This document shows positions 43,515-50,272 of a DNA stretch of 50,272 bases, one piece after another. Source of the stretch: Pseudomonadota bacterium (GTDB lineage Bacteria; Myxococcota_A; Polyangia; Polyangiales; Polyangiaceae). The notes under the pieces are model-generated. The model was not told where the DNA came from, did not search any database, and saw only the letters and a list, made by a program, of their open reading frames with translations. Within the stretch, counting starts at the first letter, position 1; each line of letters starts with the position of its first letter. The stretch lies in assembly GCA_023398955.1 (NCBI GenBank), contig JAEWRL010000034.1, positions 1 through 50,272 on the forward strand, read 5' to 3'. The position numbers and the translations under genes are program-made.

Positions 43515-44345
43515 GTGTTGCGAGTGCTCGTTGCTATCAAGCGAGTCCCCGACCCGGACAACGCGAACAAAATCAGGCCGAGCGGCGACGGAAAGGCCTT
43601 GGACACGTCCAGCGTGAGCGAGGTCACCAACCCTTTCGACGAGTTCGCACTCGAAACCGCGCTGCGGCTCACCGAAGACGGCCGCTCGCCGAGGGATCGC
43701 CTCGGAGAGGTGGTCGTGGTGACCCTTGGAGCCACGAGTGCGGAGATGAGCCTGCGCGCAGCGCTGGCATTGGGCGCGGATCGGGCGATCCGTGTCGAAG
43801 CAAGCGACGACGACCTCGATGGACACATAACAGCACTGGCACTGGCTGAGCTGGCGAGACGTTTGGATCCACAGTTGATCGTCCTGGGCAAGCAAACAGT
43901 CGACGGCGACACTGGACAGGTCGGGCCACAGCTCGCTGCACGCCTCGGCTGGCCCCAGGCTACAATGGTCTCGGCTCTCTCCCACGAACACGGTATGTTG
44001 CGGGCGACCTGCGACATCGACGAAGGGAACGTGGCCCTGATGCTCCACCTACCAGCGGTCGTGACCGTGGATGTTCGTGTCGTTGGCGGGGACAGGGTTC
44101 GCAACACCCTGACGCCTGTCGAGTTCCGCTATGCGGACGGCGTGCGCTTCGCATCCGTACCCGCCATCATGCGCGCAAAGCGTAAACCTTTGACGGTCGT
44201 ACCCCTTCGCGAGGTCACGACCCATCGCCCCAAGGTTCGCTATGTTGGCTTCGAGTCACCCCCCCACCGTCGCCCGGGTTGCGTTCACGTGACGAACATC
44301 AGCGCGCTGCTTGCGAAGCTGCGGGGCGAGGCGAAGGTAGTGTAG
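43515..44345 (+). CDS. etfB: Electron transfer flavoprotein subunit beta
   Basis: Carries electrons, with EtfA, from flavin dehydrogenases to the quinone pool. The 276-residue product starts LRVLVAIKRVPDPDNANKI and has NPFDEFALETALRL, VVVTLGATSAEMSLRAALALGADRAIRV, LIVLGKQTVDGDTGQVGPQLAARLGWPQAT and VPAIMRAKRKPLTVV, all standard EtfB signatures including the AMP-binding region. The GTG at 43515 has GGAGG 4 bases upstream. The stop TAG (44343-44345) shares one base with the etfA start, so the subunits are translated together. Confidence 0.94.
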   Translation: MLRVLVAIKRVPDPDNANKIRPSGDGKALDTSSVSEVTNPFDEFALETALRLTEDGRSPRDRLGEVVVVTLGATSAEMSLRAALALGADRAIRVEASDDDLDGHITALALAELARRLDPQLIVLGKQTVDGDTGQVGPQLAARLGWPQATMVSALSHEHGMLRATCDIDEGNVALMLHLPAVVTVDVRVVGGDRVRNTLTPVEFRYADGVRFASVPAIMRAKRKPLTVVPLREVTTHRPKVRYVGFESPPHRRPGCVHVTNISALLAKLRGEAKVV

Positions 44346-45379
44346 TGGCCGAGCGACTCTCGATCCTGGTCGTCGCGGAGACGACCGAAGACGGTGCCCT
44401 CCACCCCGCGACACTTGCTAGCTTGAGCCTCGCGAGTGAATGCGCCGCACTCCAGCCCGCAGACATCACGGCTCTGCTACTTGGTTCTGGCCTCCAGACA
44501 GCAACACGCAGCCTTGCGTGCCTCGCGCTGCGCGCGGTGGTCGTGTGCGACGACCCGCGACTCGAAAGCTATCTCTGCGAGCAGTATGTCCCGACTGTGT
44601 GTGCCGTTGCGCAAGACTACGACGTAGTAATCTCCGCATCGACGAGCCGTGGCATGGATCTCATGCCTTACCTTGCTGCGCAGCTTGACGGGGCATACAT
44701 CGCTGACTGCCTCGGGGCACGCCTTTCAGGTGGAAACCTCAGCTTCCGACGGGCGCTTTTCGGCGGGAACATCCTGGCTTGGTGCTCCACGACGGCGAAG
44801 CGCGCCGTCGTCACGGTGCGCGAGAGCGCGTTCCGGGGAAGCGAGGCACCATATCTCATCGCGGGCGAAGCACCGGTGCGGCAGCAGCGCTTCGTACCAC
44901 CTGGCCCGCGACCTCTTGGCGTCACCCTGGTGACGAGAACTCGGACCGAGACCGGCCGCCCTCCGCTCACCCAAGCAGAGATAGTGATCAGCGGAGGACG
45001 GCCCCTGGGCGCTCAGTTCGAGCAGCTTCTTGGGCCACTCGCCGATTGTATGGGTGGGGCTCTCGGGGCGACCCGCGCTCTCTGTGATGCCGGACATGCG
45101 CCACCTTCTCTCCAGGTGGGCCAGACGGGCAAAGTTGTGGCGCCACAGCTCTACATCGCCGTAGGCATCTCGGGCTCGTTGCAGCACACAGCAGGCATGC
45201 GCAACTCTCGGACGATCGTCGCAATCAACCTCGACCCGACCGCTCCAATTTTCGAGATCGCTGACTACGGCCTTGTGGCCGATTTGTTCGAGGCGATCCC
45301 CGAGCTCACCCGCGCCGTCTCACAGGCATCGGCGTCCACGGACCCGAGCGCTGGCAGGCGGTGGCACCGGCACGGATAG
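44345..45379 (+). CDS. etfA: Electron transfer flavoprotein subunit alpha
   Basis: FAD-carrying subunit of ETF. The 344-residue product keeps the C-terminal FAD-binding region: QVGQTGKVVAPQLYIAVGISGSLQHTAGM and IFEIADYGLVADLFEAIPEL. One variation is seen: the usual SGGRG loop is SGGRP (IVISGGRPLG), and AxR after ALGA is ATR instead of ASR. The start is GTG at 44345, directly on the etfB stop, preceded by GAGGCGAAGG. The last 20 residues are Ser/Arg-rich and likely disordered. No dehydrogenase or ETF-quinone oxidoreductase lies in the window. Confidence 0.93.
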   Translation: MAERLSILVVAETTEDGALHPATLASLSLASECAALQPADITALLLGSGLQTATRSLACLALRAVVVCDDPRLESYLCEQYVPTVCAVAQDYDVVISASTSRGMDLMPYLAAQLDGAYIADCLGARLSGGNLSFRRALFGGNILAWCSTTAKRAVVTVRESAFRGSEAPYLIAGEAPVRQQRFVPPGPRPLGVTLVTRTRTETGRPPLTQAEIVISGGRPLGAQFEQLLGPLADCMGGALGATRALCDAGHAPPSLQVGQTGKVVAPQLYIAVGISGSLQHTAGMRNSRTIVAINLDPTAPIFEIADYGLVADLFEAIPELTRAVSQASASTDPSAGRRWHRHG

Positions 45380-45484
45380 CCTCTCGCCAGCAGTTGCCGT
45401 CACCAGCCCTGTCGGCTCCACTCCGCGAATCGAGCCAAAACCAAAACGGACCAGAGAACACGCGCTCACCATGCAGAAGTCTGC

Positions 45485-45513
45485 TTGACAGCGCTCCCGC
45501 TTGAGCTCATTCT
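45485..45513 (+). promoter_or_regulatory. Promoter of tRNA-Pro
   Basis: A perfect -35 TTGACA (45485-45490), a 17-base spacer and CATTCT (45508-45513) as a weak -10. The expected start is near 45520, about 16 bases before the tRNA. The same -35 and spacing occur before the tRNA-Met, which supports it. Confidence 0.55.
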
Positions 45514-45535
45514 CGCGCCCCTTCCGAGGAAACCT

Positions 45536-45609
45536 CGGGGCGTAGCGCAGTTTGGTAGCGCGCACGGTTCGGGTCCGTGAGGTCGGCAGTTCGAATCTGC
45601 CCGCCCCGA
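45536..45609 (+). tRNA. tRNA-Pro, anticodon CGG
   Basis: A full cloverleaf fits: acceptor CGGGGCG with CGCCCCG, D stem GCGC, anticodon stem CACGG/CCGTG with loop TTCGGGT (CGG, reading CCG), variable AGGTC, T stem GGCAG/CTGCC with loop TTCGAAT, discriminator A. CCA is not encoded (the next bases are CAA). It lies between etfA and the REC-XRE gene. Confidence 0.96.
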
Positions 45610-45826
45610 CAAATAACCCGCGGCGGCCGACACTGATCGTAGCCGTCGTGTTTGAAAAGGCGCGGTGTAGAGGGGCGTGGGTGGGTTCCGCGGTACTCGG
45701 GTGCGCCCCCGATGATGACCGGCCCGCCGTTTTCCGTTCTGGGCAAACGCGACTCTTTTGCAGAGCGTGCGTCGTGGTATTCTAGCCTCGCTGCAACCGA
45801 GCTATCGGGTTCCCGGAGGAAATCAC

Positions 45827-46435
45827 GTGGCGATTGAAGTTCCCGCCGTTCAAATTCTCATCGTTGATGACGATCCCGCTATCTGCGAGTACATGCGGAC
45901 GCTCCTCGAGAAAGACGGATTTGCCGTTAAGACACTGAGCGATCCGACTCTTGTCGAACCAGAGATCCGGCAGAATTCGTACCACGTCATCATCCTGGAT
46001 CTGATGATGCCAAAGCTTGATGGAATCGAGGTCTTGAAGCGCATTCGCGCCGTGGATTCCGACATCGCTGTCGTCATCTTCACGGCGCACCCGAACCTCG
46101 ACAGCGCAGTCGCTTCCATGAAGCTCGACGCGATCGACTACATCAAGAAGCCCTTCAACGTGGATGAATTTCGCGAGGTGCTTGCTCGCGTCATGAGGAA
46201 GAAGGGCCTCGCGAGGACGCCCGAGGAGCAGCTGCACAAGATCATTGGCGACACGATCCGTGCCACACGGAAGGAGAAAGAGCTGACGCTCAAACAGATG
46301 AGTCGCCGCACTGGACTCAGCATTTCTCTGCTGTCACAGATTGAACGGGCCGAATCCAGTCCCTCCATCTCAAGTCTCTACAAGATTGCGCTTGCGCTCG
46401 ATACGAAGATTCAGACGCTCTTCGGAGACAACTGA
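45827..46435 (+). CDS. Response regulator with XRE-type DNA-binding output domain
   Basis: A 202-residue regulator. The N-terminal receiver (about 7-125) keeps all key residues: Asp14/Asp15 in LIVDDDP, phospho-acceptor Asp58 in VIILDLMMPKLDG, Thr86 in FTAHP and Lys108 in IKKPF. The C-terminal domain (about 140-198) is an HTH_XRE (IRATRKEKELTLKQMSRRTGLSISLLSQIERAESSPS). This receiver-XRE fusion is rarer than OmpR or NarL types. The GTG at 45827 has GGAGG 8 bases upstream; the frame opening at 45758 is rejected. TATTCT at about 45777 may be its -10. No cognate kinase is adjacent; the PocR-like kinase lies 13 kb away. Confidence 0.92.
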   Translation: MAIEVPAVQILIVDDDPAICEYMRTLLEKDGFAVKTLSDPTLVEPEIRQNSYHVIILDLMMPKLDGIEVLKRIRAVDSDIAVVIFTAHPNLDSAVASMKLDAIDYIKKPFNVDEFREVLARVMRKKGLARTPEEQLHKIIGDTIRATRKEKELTLKQMSRRTGLSISLLSQIERAESSPSISSLYKIALALDTKIQTLFGDN

Positions 46436-46612
46436 GCTGCCGCTCTGCTGATGTCTGTGGAAGCTCGAAGCGAGCTCCCCTCGCCCTGGTCCCCCAAGCG
46501 GGTGGCGCTCGAAGCAGGACCTCTCGGACGTTCGCACTCACGGCTACGGCCACGGCTCCCGCCGGGCCCACCTGGGGTGCAAGCAACTCGTGTCGCTGCA
46601 TCACCCTTTGCC

Positions 46613-46689
46613 TGGTGGCGAAGGTCGGACTTGAACCGACGACTCCGCGCTTATGAAGCGCGTGCTCTAACCGACTGAGCTACTTCGCC
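46613..46689 (-). tRNA. tRNA-Met, anticodon CAU
   Basis: A full cloverleaf on the minus strand: acceptor GGCGAAG/CTTCGCC, D stem GCTC/GAGC, anticodon stem CGCGC/GCGCG with loop TTCATAA (CAT), variable GAGTC, T stem GTCGG/CCGAC with loop TTCAAGT. CCA is encoded (46613-46615). Elongator Met is most likely; a lysidine-modified tRNA-Ile2 has the same anticodon and cannot be excluded. It lacks the initiator-type mismatched first pair. Confidence 0.93.
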
Positions 46690-46703
46690 CGTTTGGGAGG
46701 CGC

Positions 46704-46732
46704 ACTATGGTTGACGCCTTTCCGGCTGTCAA
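46704..46732 (-). promoter_or_regulatory. Promoter of tRNA-Met
   Basis: On the minus strand TTGACA (46727-46732), a 17-base spacer and CATAGT (46704-46709), 4 of 6 to the -10 consensus. It lies 14 bases before the tRNA 5' end, giving a short leader. Confidence 0.65.
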
Positions 46733-46792
46733 GCGCACCACGCGGGCGCCAACCGTCCTCGCACGAGCATGTGACCGCACGGCCGAAGCAGC

Positions 46793-49036
46793 TCACCCTT
46801 TGCCGTCCTTGAAGCGTTCCCGGTATAGAAGCCGTGCCGCGTCGGCGGCAGACGCTTCCTCGTAGCCGTAGGCATCCCGCAACCTCAGCCACGTGTCCCG
46901 GGCGAGCCGTTCCCGCCGCAGATCGAGACCGATTCCCCCCTCCCGCAGGAGGATCCAAACGTCCTGGCACAAGCGGTCCATCGCACCCCGCCGATCCGCA
47001 AAAGCAGCGTGTCGCAACTTCTGCAACTCTGCGGCGAAGATGACATCCTGTTGCACATCCTGATCCGGCCGTTCAATCGCCCAGGCTGCCACCCGGCTGA
47101 TGAGGTCCCTACGGAAGCTCTCGGCTTCCCCGTCGAGGTCGAGCATCTGCTCCACCTCTCTCATGAAGCTTTCATTGGCCGGCTCAGGTACGCCGGTCAG
47201 CGGGTTCGGCAAGAGCTCGCCCTTGAGCCAAAAGCTCACTTGAGTCACGTAGCGCCCAAAGAGATCCCTGTAGCGCGATGGTTCGACAATCCCGCTTGCT
47301 ACCCTGAACTCATCTTCGATCCAATCTACCAGCTGGCCGCGGAGCATCGCCACGATGAGGTTCTGGTCGTGGTAGCCTCCTGGTTCCGTCGCGGTCTGAA
47401 GCCAAGGGTACTCGGATGTCCGCTCGCAAAGCTTCTCCAGCTCGGCAAGCACCGCGATTGGGGAGAGGCATTGAAAAGCGGGATTCTGTGCAGCATCGAG
47501 AAGCACTCGCTGCATCTCTCGAGGACTCGCTCCAGAAATCCCCTCGTAAACCGGTTCGTTGTCGAACTCCCGATACAGAGAGCGGATCTCGGCCCGCAGC
47601 AGCTTGGCAGACTCGTCATCCAACCGCGGCGGGACCGTCCCCGACGCATAGAGCTCCGCCTTCTCGAAGAGCGTGAGGTCGGCGACTAGCTGCTTGACGC
47701 GCCCCTCATAGCGCTCCGGGTTGGGACGGAAAAGCCTCGAGAGTACCGCAAATTTCGCTGCGACGCGGGTCGCGTGCGGCGCAACGTGGGTCCGCACGTG
47801 GGGTACAATCTGGGCATCATAGATTTGCTGTTCATCGAGGTAACTGCGCAAATACCCCATGCGGATTAGTTCGAGCCTGCCCTGGAAGCTTTCGTACTCC
47901 GGATGCTCTCTGAAAGCTGCCAAATGGATCTCGTTGGCACTACCGATGAACACGCAGTTCAACTCGACGATCTGTGCCCGGAGTGAGACCTCAGCGGTCT
48001 CCAACGCGCCCTGCAGGTACTTGTATGAATCCAGCGGGCGTTTGAGGAGATCCGAGAACTCAATGACCCCTCCGCTTGCATCCACGAGCTCTCCAAAGGT
48101 CTCGTACAGCGACTGGGATTGCAGCGAGGCCGGGAGAGCCATCACACTACGGTCGGCGGTGAGCTGCCTCTCCCCAGCGTCGACCGAGAGCTCGGGCCCG
48201 ACCGTCACGGCCCCGACCCGATAGCGCCTGGAGATGTAGTAGCGCTCCACTTGCACATGCCGCAGCACTTCCTGCAGCGATCCGTCATAGCTGCTCAGCA
48301 GCGCGTCGAACACCTGACGGCTCTTCTGCGACAGTGTTCCGCGAGAAAGCCACTCTGGCGCAGGCTCGTCCGCGTTCGTGGCCTCGTAGAGCTGGGTCAG
48401 CAACGACTGCCGCGCCTCGACGGGGATCAAGAACAGCGGATGGTCCCGCACTTCGACGAACAGCCTTGCGTCCAGCTCGTCTTCGGGGAGGTGAGCATAG
48501 CTCCCATCCGGCCGCTCTCCCCTACGTCCAGAGAACCCGATCTGACCCCGGACGACAGTGCGCGCAGGGAAAACCCAATGGAAGCGGTACAGCGCTCCTT
48601 CGTCGAGACAGCTATAGTGCTCCAGCCCGCGAAGGATACAGCGTGCAAAGGTCGTCTTTGCTGACCCGTTGGGCCCATGGACGAGCACCAGGCGGTTCGC
48701 CCGTCCCTCGCGTCCGAAGTTGCAGAGCGCGCGAAAGAACTCCTGCTGGACCTCCTCCTGCGCGACCAGAGCGCTGCGCCGTGAGCTAGTGTTGAATGCC
48801 TGATCGAAGAGGCGGTAGCGCGTCTCGCGCCCCCAAGGGCGCTCGACGACGTCTGACCCGAAGTAGCTCACCATGTCGCGCACATATCTCGACGCGTCTC
48901 GACCGTGCTGCGAAGGCGCCACGGCAAACAGGTCCAGGTACTCCTGAAAAGAAAGCCGGCGTCGATCCCGCAGGAACTCAGCCTCTATCTGAGCCGAGAC
49001 GTCTGCGAGGATCGAGCGTACGTTGCTTTGCACCAT
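46793..49036 (-). CDS. prkA: PrkA-type serine protein kinase / AAA+ protein (YeaG family)
   Basis: A cytoplasmic 747-residue protein. The N-terminal AAA+-like region has a Walker A HGPNGSAKTTF (about 120-130) and the family's start DLFAVAPSQHGRDASRYVRDMVSYFG. The middle EFSDLLKRPLDSYKYLQGALE and LNCVFIGSANEIHLAAFREHPEYESFQGRLELI match PrkA, where a B-motif and sensor are expected. The C-terminal part corresponds to the PrkA kinase-like domain. It is about 100 residues longer than E. coli YeaG (about 644). Family members act in stress or nutrient-starvation signalling; a protease role has also been reported for B. subtilis PrkA. The ATG at 49036 is used; the frame opens at 49096. No YeaH-type partner is adjacent. 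Confidence 0.92.
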   Translation of the reverse strand: MVQSNVRSILADVSAQIEAEFLRDRRRLSFQEYLDLFAVAPSQHGRDASRYVRDMVSYFGSDVVERPWGRETRYRLFDQAFNTSSRRSALVAQEEVQQEFFRALCNFGREGRANRLVLVHGPNGSAKTTFARCILRGLEHYSCLDEGALYRFHWVFPARTVVRGQIGFSGRRGERPDGSYAHLPEDELDARLFVEVRDHPLFLIPVEARQSLLTQLYEATNADEPAPEWLSRGTLSQKSRQVFDALLSSYDGSLQEVLRHVQVERYYISRRYRVGAVTVGPELSVDAGERQLTADRSVMALPASLQSQSLYETFGELVDASGGVIEFSDLLKRPLDSYKYLQGALETAEVSLRAQIVELNCVFIGSANEIHLAAFREHPEYESFQGRLELIRMGYLRSYLDEQQIYDAQIVPHVRTHVAPHATRVAAKFAVLSRLFRPNPERYEGRVKQLVADLTLFEKAELYASGTVPPRLDDESAKLLRAEIRSLYREFDNEPVYEGISGASPREMQRVLLDAAQNPAFQCLSPIAVLAELEKLCERTSEYPWLQTATEPGGYHDQNLIVAMLRGQLVDWIEDEFRVASGIVEPSRYRDLFGRYVTQVSFWLKGELLPNPLTGVPEPANESFMREVEQMLDLDGEAESFRRDLISRVAAWAIERPDQDVQQDVIFAAELQKLRHAAFADRRGAMDRLCQDVWILLREGGIGLDLRRERLARDTWLRLRDAYGYEEASAADAARLLYRERFKDGKG

Positions 49037-49110
49037 GCAGCCGATGCTACCATTCGAGCCACGCCAACTCGACGTTTGCCCAGCCGTGGGCCACAAGCGA
49101 CCAGCCGGCC

Positions 49111-49653
49111 CTATTTAACTTCTACGGGGAACACCAGCTCACGGCGCTCGATCAAGCACTTCTCGTCAGTACACACAGAGAAGGCCAACTCGCCTCCGAC
49201 GGACGTGCGCCCTGGCGTTTTCCCTGCGACCTTGACAGGAAACCGCGCTATCGATTTCTCGATGGTGGCCTGGGGCTTGCGGACAAGCGCGCTTGCGGAG
49301 GATAGGCCAGAGCCGACCGCTACCCTGAACTTGTGCGGGTACTCCTCGTTTACCTTGTAGCCGCCGCCGGACTTCAGGGAGACCGTGTACTCACCCGTCT
49401 CGCCCACCGTCAAGGCCTCGGGTCCGGAGATCCGGATGGAGAACGCCGCGTCCTCGACGGACTCTGCAGGGCCGCGCGTCGCCGCGTGGGTCTCGGATTG
49501 TATGGCTACAGCCGGCGGCGACGAGCCCGAGCCTGCGGCAGATTCAGTATCGCAGCCGGCGATGGCAAGCGCTGAGATGAACAGGCAGAGGGCCAACGAC
49601 CAAAGCGTTCCATCGCACCCTGTCCGTCTGACTAGCGCAGGCATATGCCGCAA
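49111..49653 (-). CDS. Lipoprotein with DsbD N-terminal-like Ig domain
   Basis: A 180-residue exported protein with signal ALCLFISALAIAGC (Cys34 candidate). After an Ala/Ser/Pro-rich tether, residues about 70-180 resemble the DsbD-alpha-type immunoglobulin fold: YKVNEEYPHKFRV near the start, and GELAFSVCTDEKCLIERRELVFPVEV at the end, with two cysteines spaced C-x4-C. Such domains accept electrons from DsbD-like or CcdA-like partners; none is in the window. An in-frame ATG at 49644 (Met4) is an alternative start. It is 74 bp upstream of prkA on the same strand. Confidence 0.75.
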   Translation of the reverse strand: MRHMPALVRRTGCDGTLWSLALCLFISALAIAGCDTESAAGSGSSPPAVAIQSETHAATRGPAESVEDAAFSIRISGPEALTVGETGEYTVSLKSGGGYKVNEEYPHKFRVAVGSGLSSASALVRKPQATIEKSIARFPVKVAGKTPGRTSVGGELAFSVCTDEKCLIERRELVFPVEVK

Positions 49654-49783
49654 CTACCACGGCCCGTGGCTCCAGGCCACCGTGGTGGACGCCTCGTGTA
49701 CCCCGAACGTTGAAGCAGGCTCAGTCGACGCGATCGAAGGAAACCCTAGCCCGGCAGAACCGGAGCCGATGAGGCCTTCCGGT

Positions 49784-49827
49784 GTCAGGCGCCAGCCATC
49801 AACTCTTAGTTCAGAACCCTGATTGCC
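49784..49827 (+). repeat. 44-nt dispersed repeat, copy 2
   Basis: GTCAGGCGCCAGCCATCAAC at its start, then AGTTCAGAACC. It aligns without gaps to 2999-3042, agreeing at about two thirds of positions, with the runs GTCAGGC, CATCA and AGTTCA exact. It is intergenic, like copy 1. Confidence 0.45.
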
Positions 49828-49891
49828 AAGGCCGATTGCGGACAACCATCAGTAACTCGGGAAGGAATCCTGCCAAACTTGGCGAGGGTTG

Positions 49892-49909
49892 AACCTAGAT
49901 TTCGCGCGC
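49892..49909 (+). repeat. 18-bp repeat, copy 2
   Basis: AACCTAGATTTCGCGCGC, identical to the reverse complement of 160-177, and followed by CCCCC. It lies about 270 bases upstream of the HNH-endonuclease coding segment. Confidence 0.6.
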
Positions 49910-50160
49910 CCCCCGGCACGCCAGGTGGAGCGATTGACGCTCAGTCGAGGTTCGACGTTTGGAGTCCAGTGGCGTGTTGGCGCGTGCCAACAGCCGGCTA
50001 CCCGGTGAGGCGGCCGTGGATAGCGCACGACCTGGAACCGAGTTCGGGCGCCCCAGAGGAACGGGCACGCACGAGAGTCAAAGCGCGGCCCTGGCGCAGG
50101 CGCTCGGCGGACAGAGTCGTCGCGGCACCGCGCCTGCGCCTGCGGGTACGAAGTCAGGCT

Positions 50161-50272
50161 CCGCACCATCTATCAGATCACGCCTTGCTCGCTCGCGTTC
50201 AGGAGCTCGTGCGCTGCGACAGGCAAGTGACAGCCGAAATCGTCGCGCACCTGGCCGAGGTCGATGCGCGAC
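50161..50272 (+). CDS. N-terminal part of an HNH-endonuclease family gene (runs off the end)
   Basis: From 50161 the plus-strand frame reads PHHLSDHALLARVQELVRCD then RQVTAEIVAHLAEVDAR up to the window end. The pattern LSDxxLLxxL...ER/DRxxTAxxxxHLAEVDARR is the usual start of the deltaproteobacterial HNH endonuclease family, whose zinc/HNH domain lies further on, outside the window. The start codon is uncertain: no ATG is in frame just upstream, and a TTG at 50185 would cut into the pattern. It could therefore be an intact gene with an unusual start or the end of a degraded copy. Confidence 0.55.

Larger units (their letters stand above)
49654..50160. other. Repeat-bearing intergenic stretch, no gene seen
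   Basis: About 500 bp between the DsbD-like lipoprotein gene and an HNH-endonuclease N-terminus. It contains one copy each of two repeats that recur near the left end (49784-49827 and 49892-49909). A 106-codon minus frame covers part of it (about 49849-50169) but has no family features. The hnh promoter is probably here. Confidence 0.45.

Noticed and set aside
43349..44107. Long N-terminal extension of nadB
   Set aside because: Overlaps etfB on the opposite strand and has Ser/Arg-rich non-family sequence; NadB proper begins at 43348.
49849..50169. 106-codon minus-strand frame near the right end
   Set aside because: Arg/Pro-rich product without motifs, overlapping the recognisable HNH segment on the other strand.

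Overview
The window is about 50 kb of GC-rich chromosome. It most likely comes from a myxobacterium (Myxococcota, Polyangiales-like), which is an inference from gene content. The signs are many secreted lipoproteins with low-complexity linkers, a TPR/PEGA protein, a transmembrane Ser/Thr kinase, an MglA-like GTPase, a response regulator fused to an XRE domain, and an HNH-endonuclease N-terminus of the deltaproteobacterial type at the right edge. There is no integrase, IS element, phage module or CRISPR array. It reads as ordinary chromosome with mixed housekeeping and accessory genes.

Layout. 0.3-3.7 kb: a GH8 glycanase lipoprotein (-), a stand-alone HisA of the eukaryotic HIS6 type (+) and a DJ-1/PfpI protein (-). 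3.7-9.7 kb: an unknown lipoprotein (-), then a tight + strand set of plsB-like acyltransferase, MepA-like murein endopeptidase and an orphan DNA adenine methyltransferase. 9.7-17.1 kb (-): citrate synthase, an 887-bp gap, a Tat-exported FAD oxidoreductase lipoprotein, a lipoprotein with six DDDGDG loops, a TPR/PEGA protein and an unknown protein. 17.3-24 kb: a DUF350 protein and a membrane spermidine-synthase-like protein (+), a Ser/Thr kinase (-), and a coupled pair of M16 peptidases (+), of which only the first has the zinc site.

24.0-29.9 kb: a densely structured noncoding leader, adenosylcobalamin-dependent ribonucleotide reductase NrdJ, a DUF4403-like lipoprotein and a small lipoprotein (all +). 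29.9-33.1 kb (-): an operon-like run of MglA-like GTPase, a histidine kinase with a PocR-like sensor and ThiL. 33.4-38.5 kb: ArgH (-), HflX (+) and TypA/BipA (-). 38.6-43.3 kb (-): an XRE-cupin regulator, a Tudor-knot-like lipoprotein, and the abutting set nadB / CPBP-like membrane protease / patatin-like lipase. 43.5-46.7 kb: etfB-etfA (+, divergent from nadB), tRNA-Pro(CGG), an REC-XRE regulator and tRNA-Met(CAU) (-). 46.8-50.3 kb: PrkA-type kinase (-), a DsbD-like-domain lipoprotein (-), a repeat-bearing intergenic stretch and the start of an HNH-endonuclease gene (+).

The best leads for undescribed biology are the structured RNA region before nrdJ, the GTPase/PocR-kinase operon, the nadB-protease-patatin operon beside etfBA, the eukaryote-type HisA, and the Tudor-knot-like lipoprotein. 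Sequence identities were judged by eye from remembered family motifs, and no searches were run.
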